From: Desulfurococcales archaeon
GTDB lineage: Archaea; Thermoproteota; Thermoprotei_A; Sulfolobales; Acidilobaceae
Reading direction: 5' to 3'
Assembly (NCBI GenBank): GCA_015521705.1
Contig: WANR01000051.1
Coordinates: forward strand, 1 to 64,000
Length of the DNA: 64,000 nucleotides
The position numbers and the translations under genes were made by a program. The notes below the pieces were generated by a model, which had not been told where the DNA came from, made no database searches, and was given only the letters and a program-made list of their open reading frames with translations. Shown here one piece after another: positions 8,136 to 16,674 of this stretch. Positions within the stretch are counted from its first letter, which is position 1, and each line of letters starts with the position of its first letter.

Positions 8136-9575
8136 ATGCTCCAGGGAGCGCGCGATAATCCTGAGCTATTCCCCGTGCCCGAGAACGCCCGCAAGACCGG
8201 GACCCTTGCATACACTTTCATGATACTCTCGATGGCCGTCACCACCTCTATATTCTTCCTGGGATGGTTCAGCCAGATACTCGAGTTAAACATGCTCCAA
8301 ACCATAGTCGCAGCCCTCATAGGTAACAGTGTCGTGGCGCTCATAATGACGCTTAACGGCTACGTGGGAATAAAGTACGGCATACCATTCCCCGTACAGC
8401 TAAGGCCTGCCTTCGGCTATCGGGGCTCCGTCCTGCCCCTACTAGTCAGGGTTATAGTGAGCATATTCTGGTACGGCATAGACGGCTACATAGCTGCGTG
8501 GGCTATAACAGAGATGGCTATGATCATTGCGGGCGTCCCCAGCGACAAGATAGTTGAGATCGCTCTTAGGTACACTCCCATAACGTTCGTGCTATACCTC
8601 CTCTTCGTCTGGGCTGTGGGCTACAAGAAGATAACAGGCATAAAGATCCTGGATAGCATTGCAGGCCCCCTGCTAATGGCGTTCTTTGCCTGGTTCACCT
8701 ATTACCTGACCACAGTCCCGGGACTGCCGGGTGAGTTCCCCTCGCTAACCGGGGGCGGTGTCGAGTGGACTAGCGGCAACTTCTTCCTGATGATAGCCGT
8801 GCAGACCGCGTGGTGGAGCACTATAGCGCTGAACGTGAGCGACATTTGCAGGTTTAACGCTAGCAGGTCTGTAAAGTCCCTGGCGGCGGCGCATTTCGCC
8901 GGTCTCGTGATACCGCAGCTTGTCGGGACATGGCTGGGCTATGTAGCAACAAGCCTCACCGGAGGCGAGGAGAGCCCCATAGATATAATAGCAACCTACA
9001 GCCCGAGCCCCGTCCTAGCGTTCTTTGGACTACTCTTCGCGGCGCTCGCCACGGGGAGCACTAACGTTACGGGAGACGTGCCCGCGGCAACCAACGGCAT
9101 TATAAGGCTTACAGGGTGGGGCTGGCACAGGTCCCTGACCATGGCTACCTTCCTAGCCTGGCTACTCATAGGGCCCTATAGCATAGTAAGGTGGGAAAAA
9201 GCCCTCGACGTAGCCAACACCCTGCTATTATTCAACTGGTACTACAGCATGTGGCTGGGCCCCATAGCAGCCGTCATGGTTCTGGACTACTGGGTCGTGA
9301 GGAGGAAAGAGTACCCCGTCGAGGAGCTATACAAGTACGGGGAGTCAGGCAGGTTCTGGAGGGGTGTAGGGTACTCTTCTGGCGTGGGATGGGTCGGCGT
9401 TGTGAGCTTCCTGCTCGGCATAATAGGTGAGTACGTGATCTCAGCGCTGCAGGGCAACCTGCAGGTATATTACGGCTTCATCCCTGTTCCCGGAATAGAG
9501 CTCGCGTGGTACTACGGCTTCTTCATCTCGGCAATCTCCTACCTCGCCCTCTCGAAGCTGGTCTACAGGGGGTGA
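8136..9575 (+). CDS. codB: NCS1 family nucleobase permease, cytosine permease-like
   Basis: A nucleobase:cation symporter-1 transporter of about 479 residues with some 12 hydrophobic helices. NCS1 landmarks are the first-helix region after the PVPENARKTG stretch, and YGIPFPVQLRPAFGYRGS and WYGIDGY further on, as in cytosine, uracil and hydantoin carriers. I prefer the ATG at 8136 over a TTG at 8106, since the TATA element (8101-8112) covers the latter. A cytosine deaminase homologue begins 8 bp after the stop, so the pair forms a codB-codA operon for uptake and deamination of cytosine or a similar base. Confidence 0.88.
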   Translation: MLQGARDNPELFPVPENARKTGTLAYTFMILSMAVTTSIFFLGWFSQILELNMLQTIVAALIGNSVVALIMTLNGYVGIKYGIPFPVQLRPAFGYRGSVLPLLVRVIVSIFWYGIDGYIAAWAITEMAMIIAGVPSDKIVEIALRYTPITFVLYLLFVWAVGYKKITGIKILDSIAGPLLMAFFAWFTYYLTTVPGLPGEFPSLTGGGVEWTSGNFFLMIAVQTAWWSTIALNVSDICRFNASRSVKSLAAAHFAGLVIPQLVGTWLGYVATSLTGGEESPIDIIATYSPSPVLAFFGLLFAALATGSTNVTGDVPAATNGIIRLTGWGWHRSLTMATFLAWLLIGPYSIVRWEKALDVANTLLLFNWYYSMWLGPIAAVMVLDYWVVRRKEYPVEELYKYGESGRFWRGVGYSSGVGWVGVVSFLLGIIGEYVISALQGNLQVYYGFIPVPGIELAWYYGFFISAISYLALSKLVYRG

Positions 9576-9582
9576 ACGCTTC

Positions 9583-10881
9583 GTGGCCGAGGCGGACATA
9601 GTAGTTAGAGGCGCCAGGATCCGGGGCCGCCCGGAGGACAGGAAATACGACGTGTACATCCAGGATGGCAGGATAGAGTCCATAAGAGGCCACCCATCGC
9701 CGGGCCACGGGGAGCACGAGATAGAGGCCCGAGGGAGACTACTAATGCCGGCCTTCTTCAACATGCACTTCCACCTAGACAGCGTGCTGACAATGGGCGA
9801 TCCCAGGTTCAACGAGAGCGGGACACTCTGGGAGGGCATCGAGATATGGGCTGAGAGGAAGAAGAGGCTCACGGTAGATGAGATGCTGGAAAGAGTGACC
9901 AAGGCCGTTAAGTGGATGGTAGCCTACGGGACACTCTGGCTCAGGACACACGCCGACACGACCGAGAAGACTCTGACAACCGTCAGAGGCCTCATAGAGG
10001 CCAGGGAGAGGCTCAAGGACCTCATGTGGATCCAGGTAACAGCGTTCCCCCAAGACGGGATACTGACGGATCCTGAGAACGCGGAGCTGCTCGAGAAAGC
10101 GGCCGAGATGGGCGTGGACAATATCGGGATGATACCGCACAACGAGTACACAAGGTTCGACGGGGCTAAAAGCGTCGAGGTTGCATTCGACATAGCCCAG
10201 AAGTACGACAAGGACATAGACGGGCACGTGGACGAGACAGACGACCCCTGGAGCAGGAACCTGGAGGTAGTCGCCAGGGAGACTATAAGGAGGGGCTACC
10301 AGGGAAGGGTGGCGGCGGGCCACGTGACGGCGAGCCATAGCTGGGATCCGGTGTACAGGGACAGGGTCTTCAAGCTAGCAGCCAGGGCCAGGGTTTCAAT
10401 AGTCCCCAACCCGCTCATAAACATACACCTGCAGGGGAGGTTCGACGGCTATCCCAAGAGAAGGGGCATGGCCCCTATCAAGGTAGCCCTCTCGAAGGGT
10501 GTTAACGTCGCCTTAGGCCACGACTGCATAATGGATCCATGGTACCCCCTGGGCGTGGGCGACATGCTCCAAGCACTCTTCATGGCTGTCCACGTAGACC
10601 AGATGATGGGATACCAGGAGCTCAAGCAGTCACTAGACCTGATAACCATTAACGCCGCCAAGATATGGCACATAGAAGACGACTATGGAGTGAGCGAGGG
10701 CAAAACGGCCAACCTAGTACTGCTAAAAGGCAGAACAGAGATAGACGCCCTAAGACTCATGGGGCCCCCATTATACGTCATAAAGGAGGGCCGCATAGTA
10801 GCAGATAACACCGGCGGGACCTCGAGGGTACTCTTTGAGGGCCGATGGGAGGAGCTGGACTTCTCCCAGATAAGCGAGTAA
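9583..10881 (+). CDS. codA: cytosine deaminase-like amidohydrolase
   Basis: A 432-residue TIM-barrel amidohydrolase that should deaminate cytosine to uracil and ammonia. It shows HFHLD for the first metal ligands, AFPQDGI, the His and catalytic Glu in GHVDETDDP, HVTASHSW, and the metal Asp in GHDCIMDPWYPLG followed by ML..LF..VHV.QMMGY. All are characteristic of E. coli CodA. The start is GTG at 9583, 8 bp after the permease. Close relatives can act on isocytosine, creatinine or other rings, so the substrate is likely but unproved. Confidence 0.88.
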   Translation: MAEADIVVRGARIRGRPEDRKYDVYIQDGRIESIRGHPSPGHGEHEIEARGRLLMPAFFNMHFHLDSVLTMGDPRFNESGTLWEGIEIWAERKKRLTVDEMLERVTKAVKWMVAYGTLWLRTHADTTEKTLTTVRGLIEARERLKDLMWIQVTAFPQDGILTDPENAELLEKAAEMGVDNIGMIPHNEYTRFDGAKSVEVAFDIAQKYDKDIDGHVDETDDPWSRNLEVVARETIRRGYQGRVAAGHVTASHSWDPVYRDRVFKLAARARVSIVPNPLINIHLQGRFDGYPKRRGMAPIKVALSKGVNVALGHDCIMDPWYPLGVGDMLQALFMAVHVDQMMGYQELKQSLDLITINAAKIWHIEDDYGVSEGKTANLVLLKGRTEIDALRLMGPPLYVIKEGRIVADNTGGTSRVLFEGRWEELDFSQISE

Positions 10882-10956
10882 AACGCGTGGATTATATAAA
10901 AACTGTAAGGTTTTTCCCGCTCCCATCAACTCTCCGGCCTCCAGCATTCTCTTTTT

Positions 10957-10981
10957 ATTATGACATAATTATTATGACATA
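10957..10981. repeat. tandem ATTATGACATA repeat upstream of hutG
   Basis: Two exact copies of ATTATGACATA (10957-10967, 10971-10981) at a 14-bp period in the codA-hutG intergenic region, about 120 bp before the hutG start. The part joining them, ATAATTATTAT, is also found next to the codB TATA element. A direct repeat in an intergenic region suggests a regulator binding site. The remaining stretch to 11105 holds only the promoter described separately. Confidence 0.4.
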
Positions 10982-11070
10982 GGATCCCAGCCCAAGGTGC
11001 TGTGGATGTTGTGGCCTGATCTTAGGCCGCTCTCGAGGCTAATGTAGTTTAGGCTGAGCACTAATAGCAT

Positions 11071-11082
11071 TATAATTGTATA
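11071..11082 (+). promoter_or_regulatory. hutG promoter element shared with codB
   Basis: TATAATTGTATA, identical to the element at 8101-8112 upstream of codB. It lies 24 bp before the TTG at 11106, the same spacing as in codB, and so favours 11106 as the hutG start and a leaderless transcript. Confidence 0.55.
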
Positions 11083-11105
11083 GGGCATTGGCTGCCTGGT
11101 AGGGG

Positions 11106-12080
11106 TTGTGGCCTTTGGCTAGGAGTGGCTCTGGGAGGGAGAGATCCGTGCATGTTGAGAGGGTCTTGCTACCCCCGGGTTCTATGCTATTAAAGGATCC
11201 AATGGATAGAAGGATGGCTCCTTCGCGTGAGGGTGACGTGGCCATCATCGGTGTTCCCTGGGACTGGAGCGTTACTGGCAGGCCGGGGGCTCGTGACGCC
11301 CCTTCTGCTATTAGGAGGGAGCTGTATAGGATGACTAGCCACTCGCCGGGCCTGGGCTCGGATATTAGCTGTAGTCTTGTAGACTTGGGCGACGTGGCCG
11401 TGGCTCCCGGCGATTATAGCCTGACGGGTAGCAGGATACGTTCCGCTTCTAGGGAGGCTTTTTCCAGGTATCCTCTAGCGGTTTTCCTGGGAGGGGATCA
11501 CTCCATCACCCTACACACGGTTATGGGCCTGCTTGAGACCGTTGATAGCGTGGGGGTACTGGTCATGGATTCCCACTATGACTTGAGAAGCGTTAGTGAA
11601 GGCCTAACAAGCGGCTCGTGGCTCTGGGACCTGTATACAGCCGCTGGGGACAGGATAGCGTGCTCTGCCGTGATAGGCGTAAGCGACTACTCTAACCCCG
11701 GATACCTGGCTGGGAGGGCTAGAGAGCTGGGGATCACCATCGTGCCCAGGCTGCGCCTGGTGGGAGGGCTTGAGAGTGCGCTCGAGGCAGTAGATGCGAT
11801 GGCCGGTTGCGGTGCTGACGCCTACTACGTGAGCATAGACATGGACCACATAGACGAGGCCCACGCGCCCGGCGTCAACTCGCCAACACCCCTAGGCATG
11901 GAACCCTTGGAGTCCCTGCAGGTTCTAGCACACGCCTCGGCCAGGCTTAACCCAAAGGGGTTAGACGTGGTGGAAACAGTGCCCATGGCGGATCCTGGGG
12001 GGCGTACACCAAGGCTTGCAGCCAAGCTGATCCTCTACTCCCTGTCGCATCATGGGGTGTGCAGCCGTGCCAAGGGCTGA
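11106..12080 (+). CDS. hutG: ureohydrolase, probable formimidoylglutamase
   Basis: A 324-residue arginase/agmatinase-fold enzyme with both manganese-binding sets intact: GGDHSITL, DSHYDLR (Asp, His, Asp) and SIDMDHID (Asp-x-Asp). The next gene, overlapping by 29 bp, encodes imidazolonepropionase, whose product is N-formimino-glutamate, so formimidoylglutamase is the best reading; agmatinase or arginase cannot be excluded. The TTG start is chosen by the shared promoter spacing. An ATG at 11184 (residue 27) is the alternative and would remove an ill-conserved-looking Arg/Ser-rich head. HutH and HutU are not in the window. Confidence 0.75.
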   Translation: MWPLARSGSGRERSVHVERVLLPPGSMLLKDPMDRRMAPSREGDVAIIGVPWDWSVTGRPGARDAPSAIRRELYRMTSHSPGLGSDISCSLVDLGDVAVAPGDYSLTGSRIRSASREAFSRYPLAVFLGGDHSITLHTVMGLLETVDSVGVLVMDSHYDLRSVSEGLTSGSWLWDLYTAAGDRIACSAVIGVSDYSNPGYLAGRARELGITIVPRLRLVGGLESALEAVDAMAGCGADAYYVSIDMDHIDEAHAPGVNSPTPLGMEPLESLQVLAHASARLNPKGLDVVETVPMADPGGRTPRLAAKLILYSLSHHGVCSRAKG

Positions 12081-13305
12081 CATCGTGGTCTACAACATTG
12101 GGGAGCTGGTCACTTTCATGGATGGCCCGCTGGCCAGGGTCTCCGAGGAGAGGGCCGGTATTGTTAGGGAGGCAGGCGTGGCTATTAGGAGCGGTAGGAT
12201 TATAGATGTGGGGCCTAGTGGCAGGATAAGGAGTAGCTACGACGCCGAGACTTCTATAAATGCCGAGGATAGACTGGCTACTCCGGGGCTTGTAGACCCC
12301 CATACGCACCCGGTGTTCGACGGCTCACGGGAAGACGAGCTTACACTAAAGGTTCAGGGGGTCCCCTACAGCGAGATCCTCAGGAGGGGGGGCGGCATAT
12401 ACAGAACCGTGCGCCGCACCGTCAGTGCCTCGACCAGTAGGCTCTTAGAGCTGCTTCTCGAGAGGCTAGAGTTGATGCTAAGGGCTGGTACCACCACGGT
12501 TGAAGTGAAGACTGGGTACGGGCTGGATCTGGATGAAGAGCTCAGGCACTTGGAAGTCGTTAGGGCAGCGTTTGGCAAAGCTAGGCAGCTCGTGGTGCCT
12601 ACTCTTCTAGCCCACGTGCCTCCGCAAGGAGCCGACGCCAGGGCTTATGCGAGGGAGTTCGCTTCCACGCTGGTTCCCGAGGCTGCTTCGCGAGGCCTGG
12701 CAACCTATGTAGACGTCTTCTGCGATAGGGGGGCGTTCGGCGTTGAGGAGTCGAGGCTGATACTCGAGGCGGGGCTGCGCTCGGGGCTCAGGGCTAGGAT
12801 CCATGCCGACCAGCTAGCGTATATAGGGTGCTCTGAGATGGCTGCCGGGCTGGGTGTTGACTCGATGGATCACCTGGAAAGAATGCCCCCGGAGAACGCT
12901 AAGCTACTAGCCAGCAGAGGGATCGTGGCTGTCCTCACCCCCACAAGTATACTTTCAATGATCGACTCTCCCAGGCCCCCAGTAGAGGCGCTTAGGGAGG
13001 CCGGCGTCTTTATTGCCCTAGCCAGCGACTATAATCCAAACAACATGACCCCGCTGGTGCAGACAGCCCTACAGCTGGCCCCCTACGTTCTAGGCCTAAC
13101 ACAGCTGGAAGCCCTGGCTGCATCGACGGTTAACGCTGCTAGGAGCCTTGGCCTCGACAATGTCGTCGGGAGAATAGCTCCGGGCATGAGGGCCGATATT
13201 GTGGTATGGGACGCGGAGAACCATAAGTGGCTGGGCTATTATTGGGGCTTCGATCTATCCCTGAAGGTGGTGGCTGGGGGGGAGATCGTTAAGGATTCCG
13301 AGTAG
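12052..13305 (+). CDS. hutI: imidazolonepropionase
   Basis: A 417-residue amidohydrolase that opens the imidazolone ring of 4-imidazolone-5-propionate to N-formimino-L-glutamate, the third step of histidine breakdown. HutI landmarks are DPHTHPVFDGSREDEL (metal HxH), RRGGGI, EVKTGYGL, IHADQLAYIG, the DHLE stretch and ASDYNPNNM (metal Asp). Length is normal for the family. It overlaps hutG by 29 bp, and the DNA glycosylase gene starts 23 bp later on the same strand. Histidine catabolism genes are uncommon in crenarchaea as far as I know. Confidence 0.9.
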   Translation: MGCAAVPRADIVVYNIGELVTFMDGPLARVSEERAGIVREAGVAIRSGRIIDVGPSGRIRSSYDAETSINAEDRLATPGLVDPHTHPVFDGSREDELTLKVQGVPYSEILRRGGGIYRTVRRTVSASTSRLLELLLERLELMLRAGTTTVEVKTGYGLDLDEELRHLEVVRAAFGKARQLVVPTLLAHVPPQGADARAYAREFASTLVPEAASRGLATYVDVFCDRGAFGVEESRLILEAGLRSGLRARIHADQLAYIGCSEMAAGLGVDSMDHLERMPPENAKLLASRGIVAVLTPTSILSMIDSPRPPVEALREAGVFIALASDYNPNNMTPLVQTALQLAPYVLGLTQLEALAASTVNAARSLGLDNVVGRIAPGMRADIVVWDAENHKWLGYYWGFDLSLKVVAGGEIVKDSE

Positions 13306-13328
13306 CGATCCCGGAGGCGTGTGTCGGG

Positions 13329-13922
13329 GTGTCTGGCCGCGCCAGGATCCTCGGAGAGGGATTCTATGCTAGGCAGCCAGACGTGGTAGCTGTAGACTTG
13401 CTAGGTAAAGTTGTTAGGAGAAGGCTGGGCCGGGAAGCTCTTGAGTGCAGGCTGGTAGAGGTTGAGGCTTACTTCGGCGCCTGCGACCCTGCCAGTAGGG
13501 CGAGCAGGGGCCCTAATGGGAGGATAGCTAGGAGGCTTAGGGGCCCCGTGGGCAGGCTACTGGTCTACCCGGTTCATAACAAGTGGATGGTCAACGTTGT
13601 AGCCCACGAGGAGGGTATGAGCGGGGCCGTGCTTTTCAGGTCATGCTATCCTGTCAGGGGGTTAGACGTGATGCGTGTAAACCGGGGGGTTAACACCAGT
13701 GACTGGAGACTCGTGTCAATGGGCCCCGGGAGGCTCTCCCAGGCTCTTGGAATAGGCAGGGAGCACGACGGCTTAGAGGCCTACAAGGACGGCTCACCCA
13801 TAACAATAGTGGATGACGGCTATAGGCCTGAGAGCGTAAGGCGGACGGGCAGGATAGGGGTGAGAGAGGACCTGGAGCTGCCCCTCAGGTTCATTGACGC
13901 CAGTTACACAGGGATCCCATAG
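13329..13922 (+). CDS. mpg: 3-methyladenine DNA glycosylase, AAG/MPG family
   Basis: A 197-residue Aag-type base-excision glycosylase for alkylated purines and hypoxanthine. It carries FYARQPDVVAVDLLGKVV at the N-terminus, VEVEAYFGACDPASRA with the catalytic Glu, VYPVHNKWMVNVV, and MGPGRLSQALGIG for DNA binding. Length matches the family core. The start is GTG at 13329. It follows hutI by 23 bp with no functional connection evident, and may simply share the transcript. Confidence 0.9.
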   Translation: MSGRARILGEGFYARQPDVVAVDLLGKVVRRRLGREALECRLVEVEAYFGACDPASRASRGPNGRIARRLRGPVGRLLVYPVHNKWMVNVVAHEEGMSGAVLFRSCYPVRGLDVMRVNRGVNTSDWRLVSMGPGRLSQALGIGREHDGLEAYKDGSPITIVDDGYRPESVRRTGRIGVREDLELPLRFIDASYTGIP

Positions 13923-14022
13923 TGGGTGCCAGGCCCACCGTGGCCAGGGGCGAAACATTTTTCAGGCTTGGAAACATCAAAGTATACATCCAGAGAAGGC
14001 CCCCAATATGGGGGGATAACTC

Positions 14023-14298
14023 GTGGGCGCCGCTCCTACACGTAGTACAGGGCTCCTGCAGTACGACTACGAGATCACCATTAATGACTGTAGTGTCGAC
14101 ACCTCAGAGGTAGTTGACAGGATAAGAGGGCTCATGAAGAGGGGCGGAACGAGGTTTCTTGTCAGGATCCCTGAGGGCAGTTTCGTCGAGTGCCTCGACG
14201 TTATCAGGAGGATCCACCAGTCCTTCCTCTTCATATCGCTTAGCGTCGTAGAAGGCTCCACCCCTCCTGGCGTAGAGGTTGTCTGGAGGGGGAGGTGA
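14023..14298 (+). CDS. small hypothetical protein upstream of radical SAM gene
   Basis: A 91-residue protein of alternating beta and helix pattern (YDYEITIND, then RIRGLMKRGGTRFLVRIPEG, then FLFISLSVVEG) whose stop overlaps the start of the radical SAM gene by 4 bp. I recognise no family. The tight coupling suggests a partner or small ligand-binding subunit of the radical SAM enzyme. The GTG start at 14023 is uncertain because the first dozen residues look unconserved. Between mpg and this gene (13923-14022) nothing else is supported. Confidence 0.55.
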   Translation: MGAAPTRSTGLLQYDYEITINDCSVDTSEVVDRIRGLMKRGGTRFLVRIPEGSFVECLDVIRRIHQSFLFISLSVVEGSTPPGVEVVWRGR

Positions 14299-15872
14299 GG
14301 GGCTCCATGGGCCACGGTAATGGCGCGGGGCTCGACTTTATAATAACCACGGATAGGAGCATGATGTCGAACCACCGCGGTAAGGAGTTCCTGGGCTTCA
14401 TGACAACAGCGCCAGCGGTGGGGATGCCTGATTTCCTGTGGCGGTGGATAGCAGCGCCTAGGGTTAGGGTCGATTCTCGCGGGCGCCCAGCCCAGGCACC
14501 CTATGGGCTGAGGAAGGTGGAGGCGGCCCTGCAGGATGCCGGCTTCTCGGCGGAAATAATAGACCCCGACCACGTGGATAGGTACATCAAGACGGCTAAG
14601 GCTGTTCTCATAGGCCACCACGACTATTTCGCACTCAACCCGCCCAGCATCGAGTACTGGATGCTGACAGGGAAGGAGCCCCTCAATAGGAGAAGCTTCC
14701 TCTCATTCATAGCCAAGATAGCCTATTACAAGAAGAGGTACAACCCGAGCCTGAAAGTCATTGTCGGGGGGCCCGCAGCCTGGCAGTGGCTCTACTCGCC
14801 CACCTATGTGAGAAAGTTCATGGTAGACACTATAGTAGAGGGGGAGGCCGAGAGGATAGTAACTTGGCTGGCTAGGAGAATACTAGAGGGGAGCCCCCTG
14901 CCCAGATACATACTATCGGGGCCTAGGGACTCGCCGTCCCTCGAAGAAATACCCCTGATCAAGGCTCCGTCAATAAACGGCCTCATAGAGATAATGAGGG
15001 GCTGCCCTAGGGGCTGCAGCTTCTGCAGCGTCACCTACAAGAGCATAAGGTACTACACGCTAGACATGATAGAAAGGGAGCTCCAGGTAAACGTTAGGGG
15101 AGGCGTTAGAGGGGGGATACTGCACAGCGACGACGTACCGCTTTACGGTGCCCGGGGCATCATACCCAACGTTGAAGCCCTCGAGAAGCTACACAGGCTG
15201 ACTAAAAAGTACTACAGGGACTTCACGTGGAGCCATGCAGCCCTAGCCACAGTACTTTACGGCGAGGAGAGGTTCCGCATGCTATCGCGCCTCGCCGACA
15301 TAATCCTCGACGATAACCAGCAATACACAGGCTTCCAAACGGGGATAGAGACTGGATCCAGAAGGCTGGCTAAGAAGATCATGCCGGGCAAGTCAGCCCC
15401 CTATCCCCCGGAGAAGTGGCCCGAAGTTGTTGTTGAAGCCTTCTCGCTACTGCACGACAACTACTTCATACCGGCCGGCACGGTCATATTAGGGCTTCCA
15501 GGCGAAACCCCCAGCGATGTAGTCGATACAATCCAGCTTGTAGAGGACCTAAAGTACTATAGAAGCATCTTAGTGCCCATGTTCTTCGTCCCACTAGGAT
15601 CCCTGAGGGGCGAGGGGTGGTTCAAGCCAGTCAAGATGACTCTTGAACACGCGGAGCTGCTGAAGAAGCTAATGGAGCACACAACGAAGTGGGCTAGAGA
15701 CATAATATCAAGGTTCTACATGAAGAGCATAATCCAGACGCCTGCCAAAATCGTTCTTCTAAGGTTCATAGCAAAGGCTGAATCTTTCACGAGGCAAATA
15801 ACCGCCGAGGACATAATGAACTACGTGGAGGGCAATACCAGGAAAACCCTTGAAGCGGCTGCAGTAGCCTAG
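14295..15872 (+). CDS. radical SAM protein, B12-binding type (GDGT ring synthase-like candidate)
   Basis: A 525-residue radical SAM enzyme. The cluster motif CPRGCSFC (CX3CX2C) is near residues 237-244, preceded by an N-terminal domain of about 200 residues that resembles cobalamin-binding domains of class B enzymes (AKAVLIGHHDYF, KVIVGGPAAWQW). Later come the GIETGS and GLPGETPSDV stretches typical of the radical SAM barrel. The head (MMSNHRGKEFLGFMTT) is of a type I associate with archaeal proteins including GDGT ring synthases (Grs) and tetraether or lipid-modifying relatives. That assignment is from memory and uncertain. It is coupled to the 91-residue gene before it. Confidence 0.8.
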   Translation: MRGSMGHGNGAGLDFIITTDRSMMSNHRGKEFLGFMTTAPAVGMPDFLWRWIAAPRVRVDSRGRPAQAPYGLRKVEAALQDAGFSAEIIDPDHVDRYIKTAKAVLIGHHDYFALNPPSIEYWMLTGKEPLNRRSFLSFIAKIAYYKKRYNPSLKVIVGGPAAWQWLYSPTYVRKFMVDTIVEGEAERIVTWLARRILEGSPLPRYILSGPRDSPSLEEIPLIKAPSINGLIEIMRGCPRGCSFCSVTYKSIRYYTLDMIERELQVNVRGGVRGGILHSDDVPLYGARGIIPNVEALEKLHRLTKKYYRDFTWSHAALATVLYGEERFRMLSRLADIILDDNQQYTGFQTGIETGSRRLAKKIMPGKSAPYPPEKWPEVVVEAFSLLHDNYFIPAGTVILGLPGETPSDVVDTIQLVEDLKYYRSILVPMFFVPLGSLRGEGWFKPVKMTLEHAELLKKLMEHTTKWARDIISRFYMKSIIQTPAKIVLLRFIAKAESFTRQITAEDIMNYVEGNTRKTLEAAAVA

Positions 15873-16161
15873 CGGGAAAGAGTGCTAAGCATCTAATCCC
15901 TTAACATATTTTCTCCAGACCCTCCATCCAAGCTGGACTCCTAGGAAAACGGATCCCCCCAGGCGTAGCAGTCAGCCCCCACGCGGTCCTCATGGGCCAT
16001 CGAAGCCGCTACCAGAAGCCTCGGCCCTGCTAAGGCCTCTTCATGCCATCAAGTATATAGGTTTCCCGCGGCATAAATTAAGCGTTAATGGGTTTTGAAC
16101 GAGTAAAACCCAGGCTAGGGATCCCCCGGCCCCTGCAGGATCCATGGAGGGGTAAGGAGGG

Positions 16162-16584
16162 TTGGATGAGGAGCTAAGCAAGCTAATAGAAAAGGTTAAG
16201 GAGTCTATACTTGCAGGGTACGATGAAGAGTGCTGCACCGGCAGGGGGGATCTGGCTGAGCCGCGGAGTCTTAGAGAGTTTGAGGAGCTCATTTCACGGT
16301 GTAGAGTGTCGCTGGTCTTCTTCTACTCGCCCACATGCCCCTACTGCAAGTCTATGGCGCCGCATTTTGTCGAGGCCTCGGAGAGATTTAATGGGAGAGT
16401 GTCCTTCGTGGCTGTAAACGTGGCTAGAACACCGGAGCTTGCTACATGGCTCAGGGTTCTAAGCGTCCCCACCATCATGGTATTCATTGACTCGAGACCC
16501 GTCGCCAGGCTTAGCGGTATAGTAGATACTGGCGGCTTTGAGAGGATCGTGGGGAGAGCCCTAGACAAGGCTAGCTGCACGTGA
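16162..16584 (+). CDS. thioredoxin-fold protein, CPYC active site
   Basis: A 140-residue thioredoxin-like protein. After about 45 residues of helical extension with a CC pair (EECCTGRG), the fold begins (SLVFFYSPTCPYCKSMAPHF) with active-site CPYC, the glutaredoxin-like dipeptide. The cis-Pro loop is SVPTIMVF. The start is TTG at 16162 behind a good ribosome site (GGAGGG). The 289 bp upstream (15873-16161) hold no gene I can support. It is a general thiol-disulfide exchange protein; the CC pair in the extension could be an extra redox site. Confidence 0.85.
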   Translation: MDEELSKLIEKVKESILAGYDEECCTGRGDLAEPRSLREFEELISRCRVSLVFFYSPTCPYCKSMAPHFVEASERFNGRVSFVAVNVARTPELATWLRVLSVPTIMVFIDSRPVARLSGIVDTGGFERIVGRALDKASCT

Positions 16585-16674
16585 AGAGCCCCTCATAGCC
16601 GCTGGCTCTAACTAAGCGATTTAAACTGCCACCTCCAAATAAGAACCTGATGGCTGCATCTAGGGTGTAGAGCC

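Noticed and set aside
15873-16161. Short minus-strand frame and a C/D-sRNA-like pattern upstream of the thioredoxin gene
   Set aside because: The frame has no proper start and the C and D boxes are imperfect.
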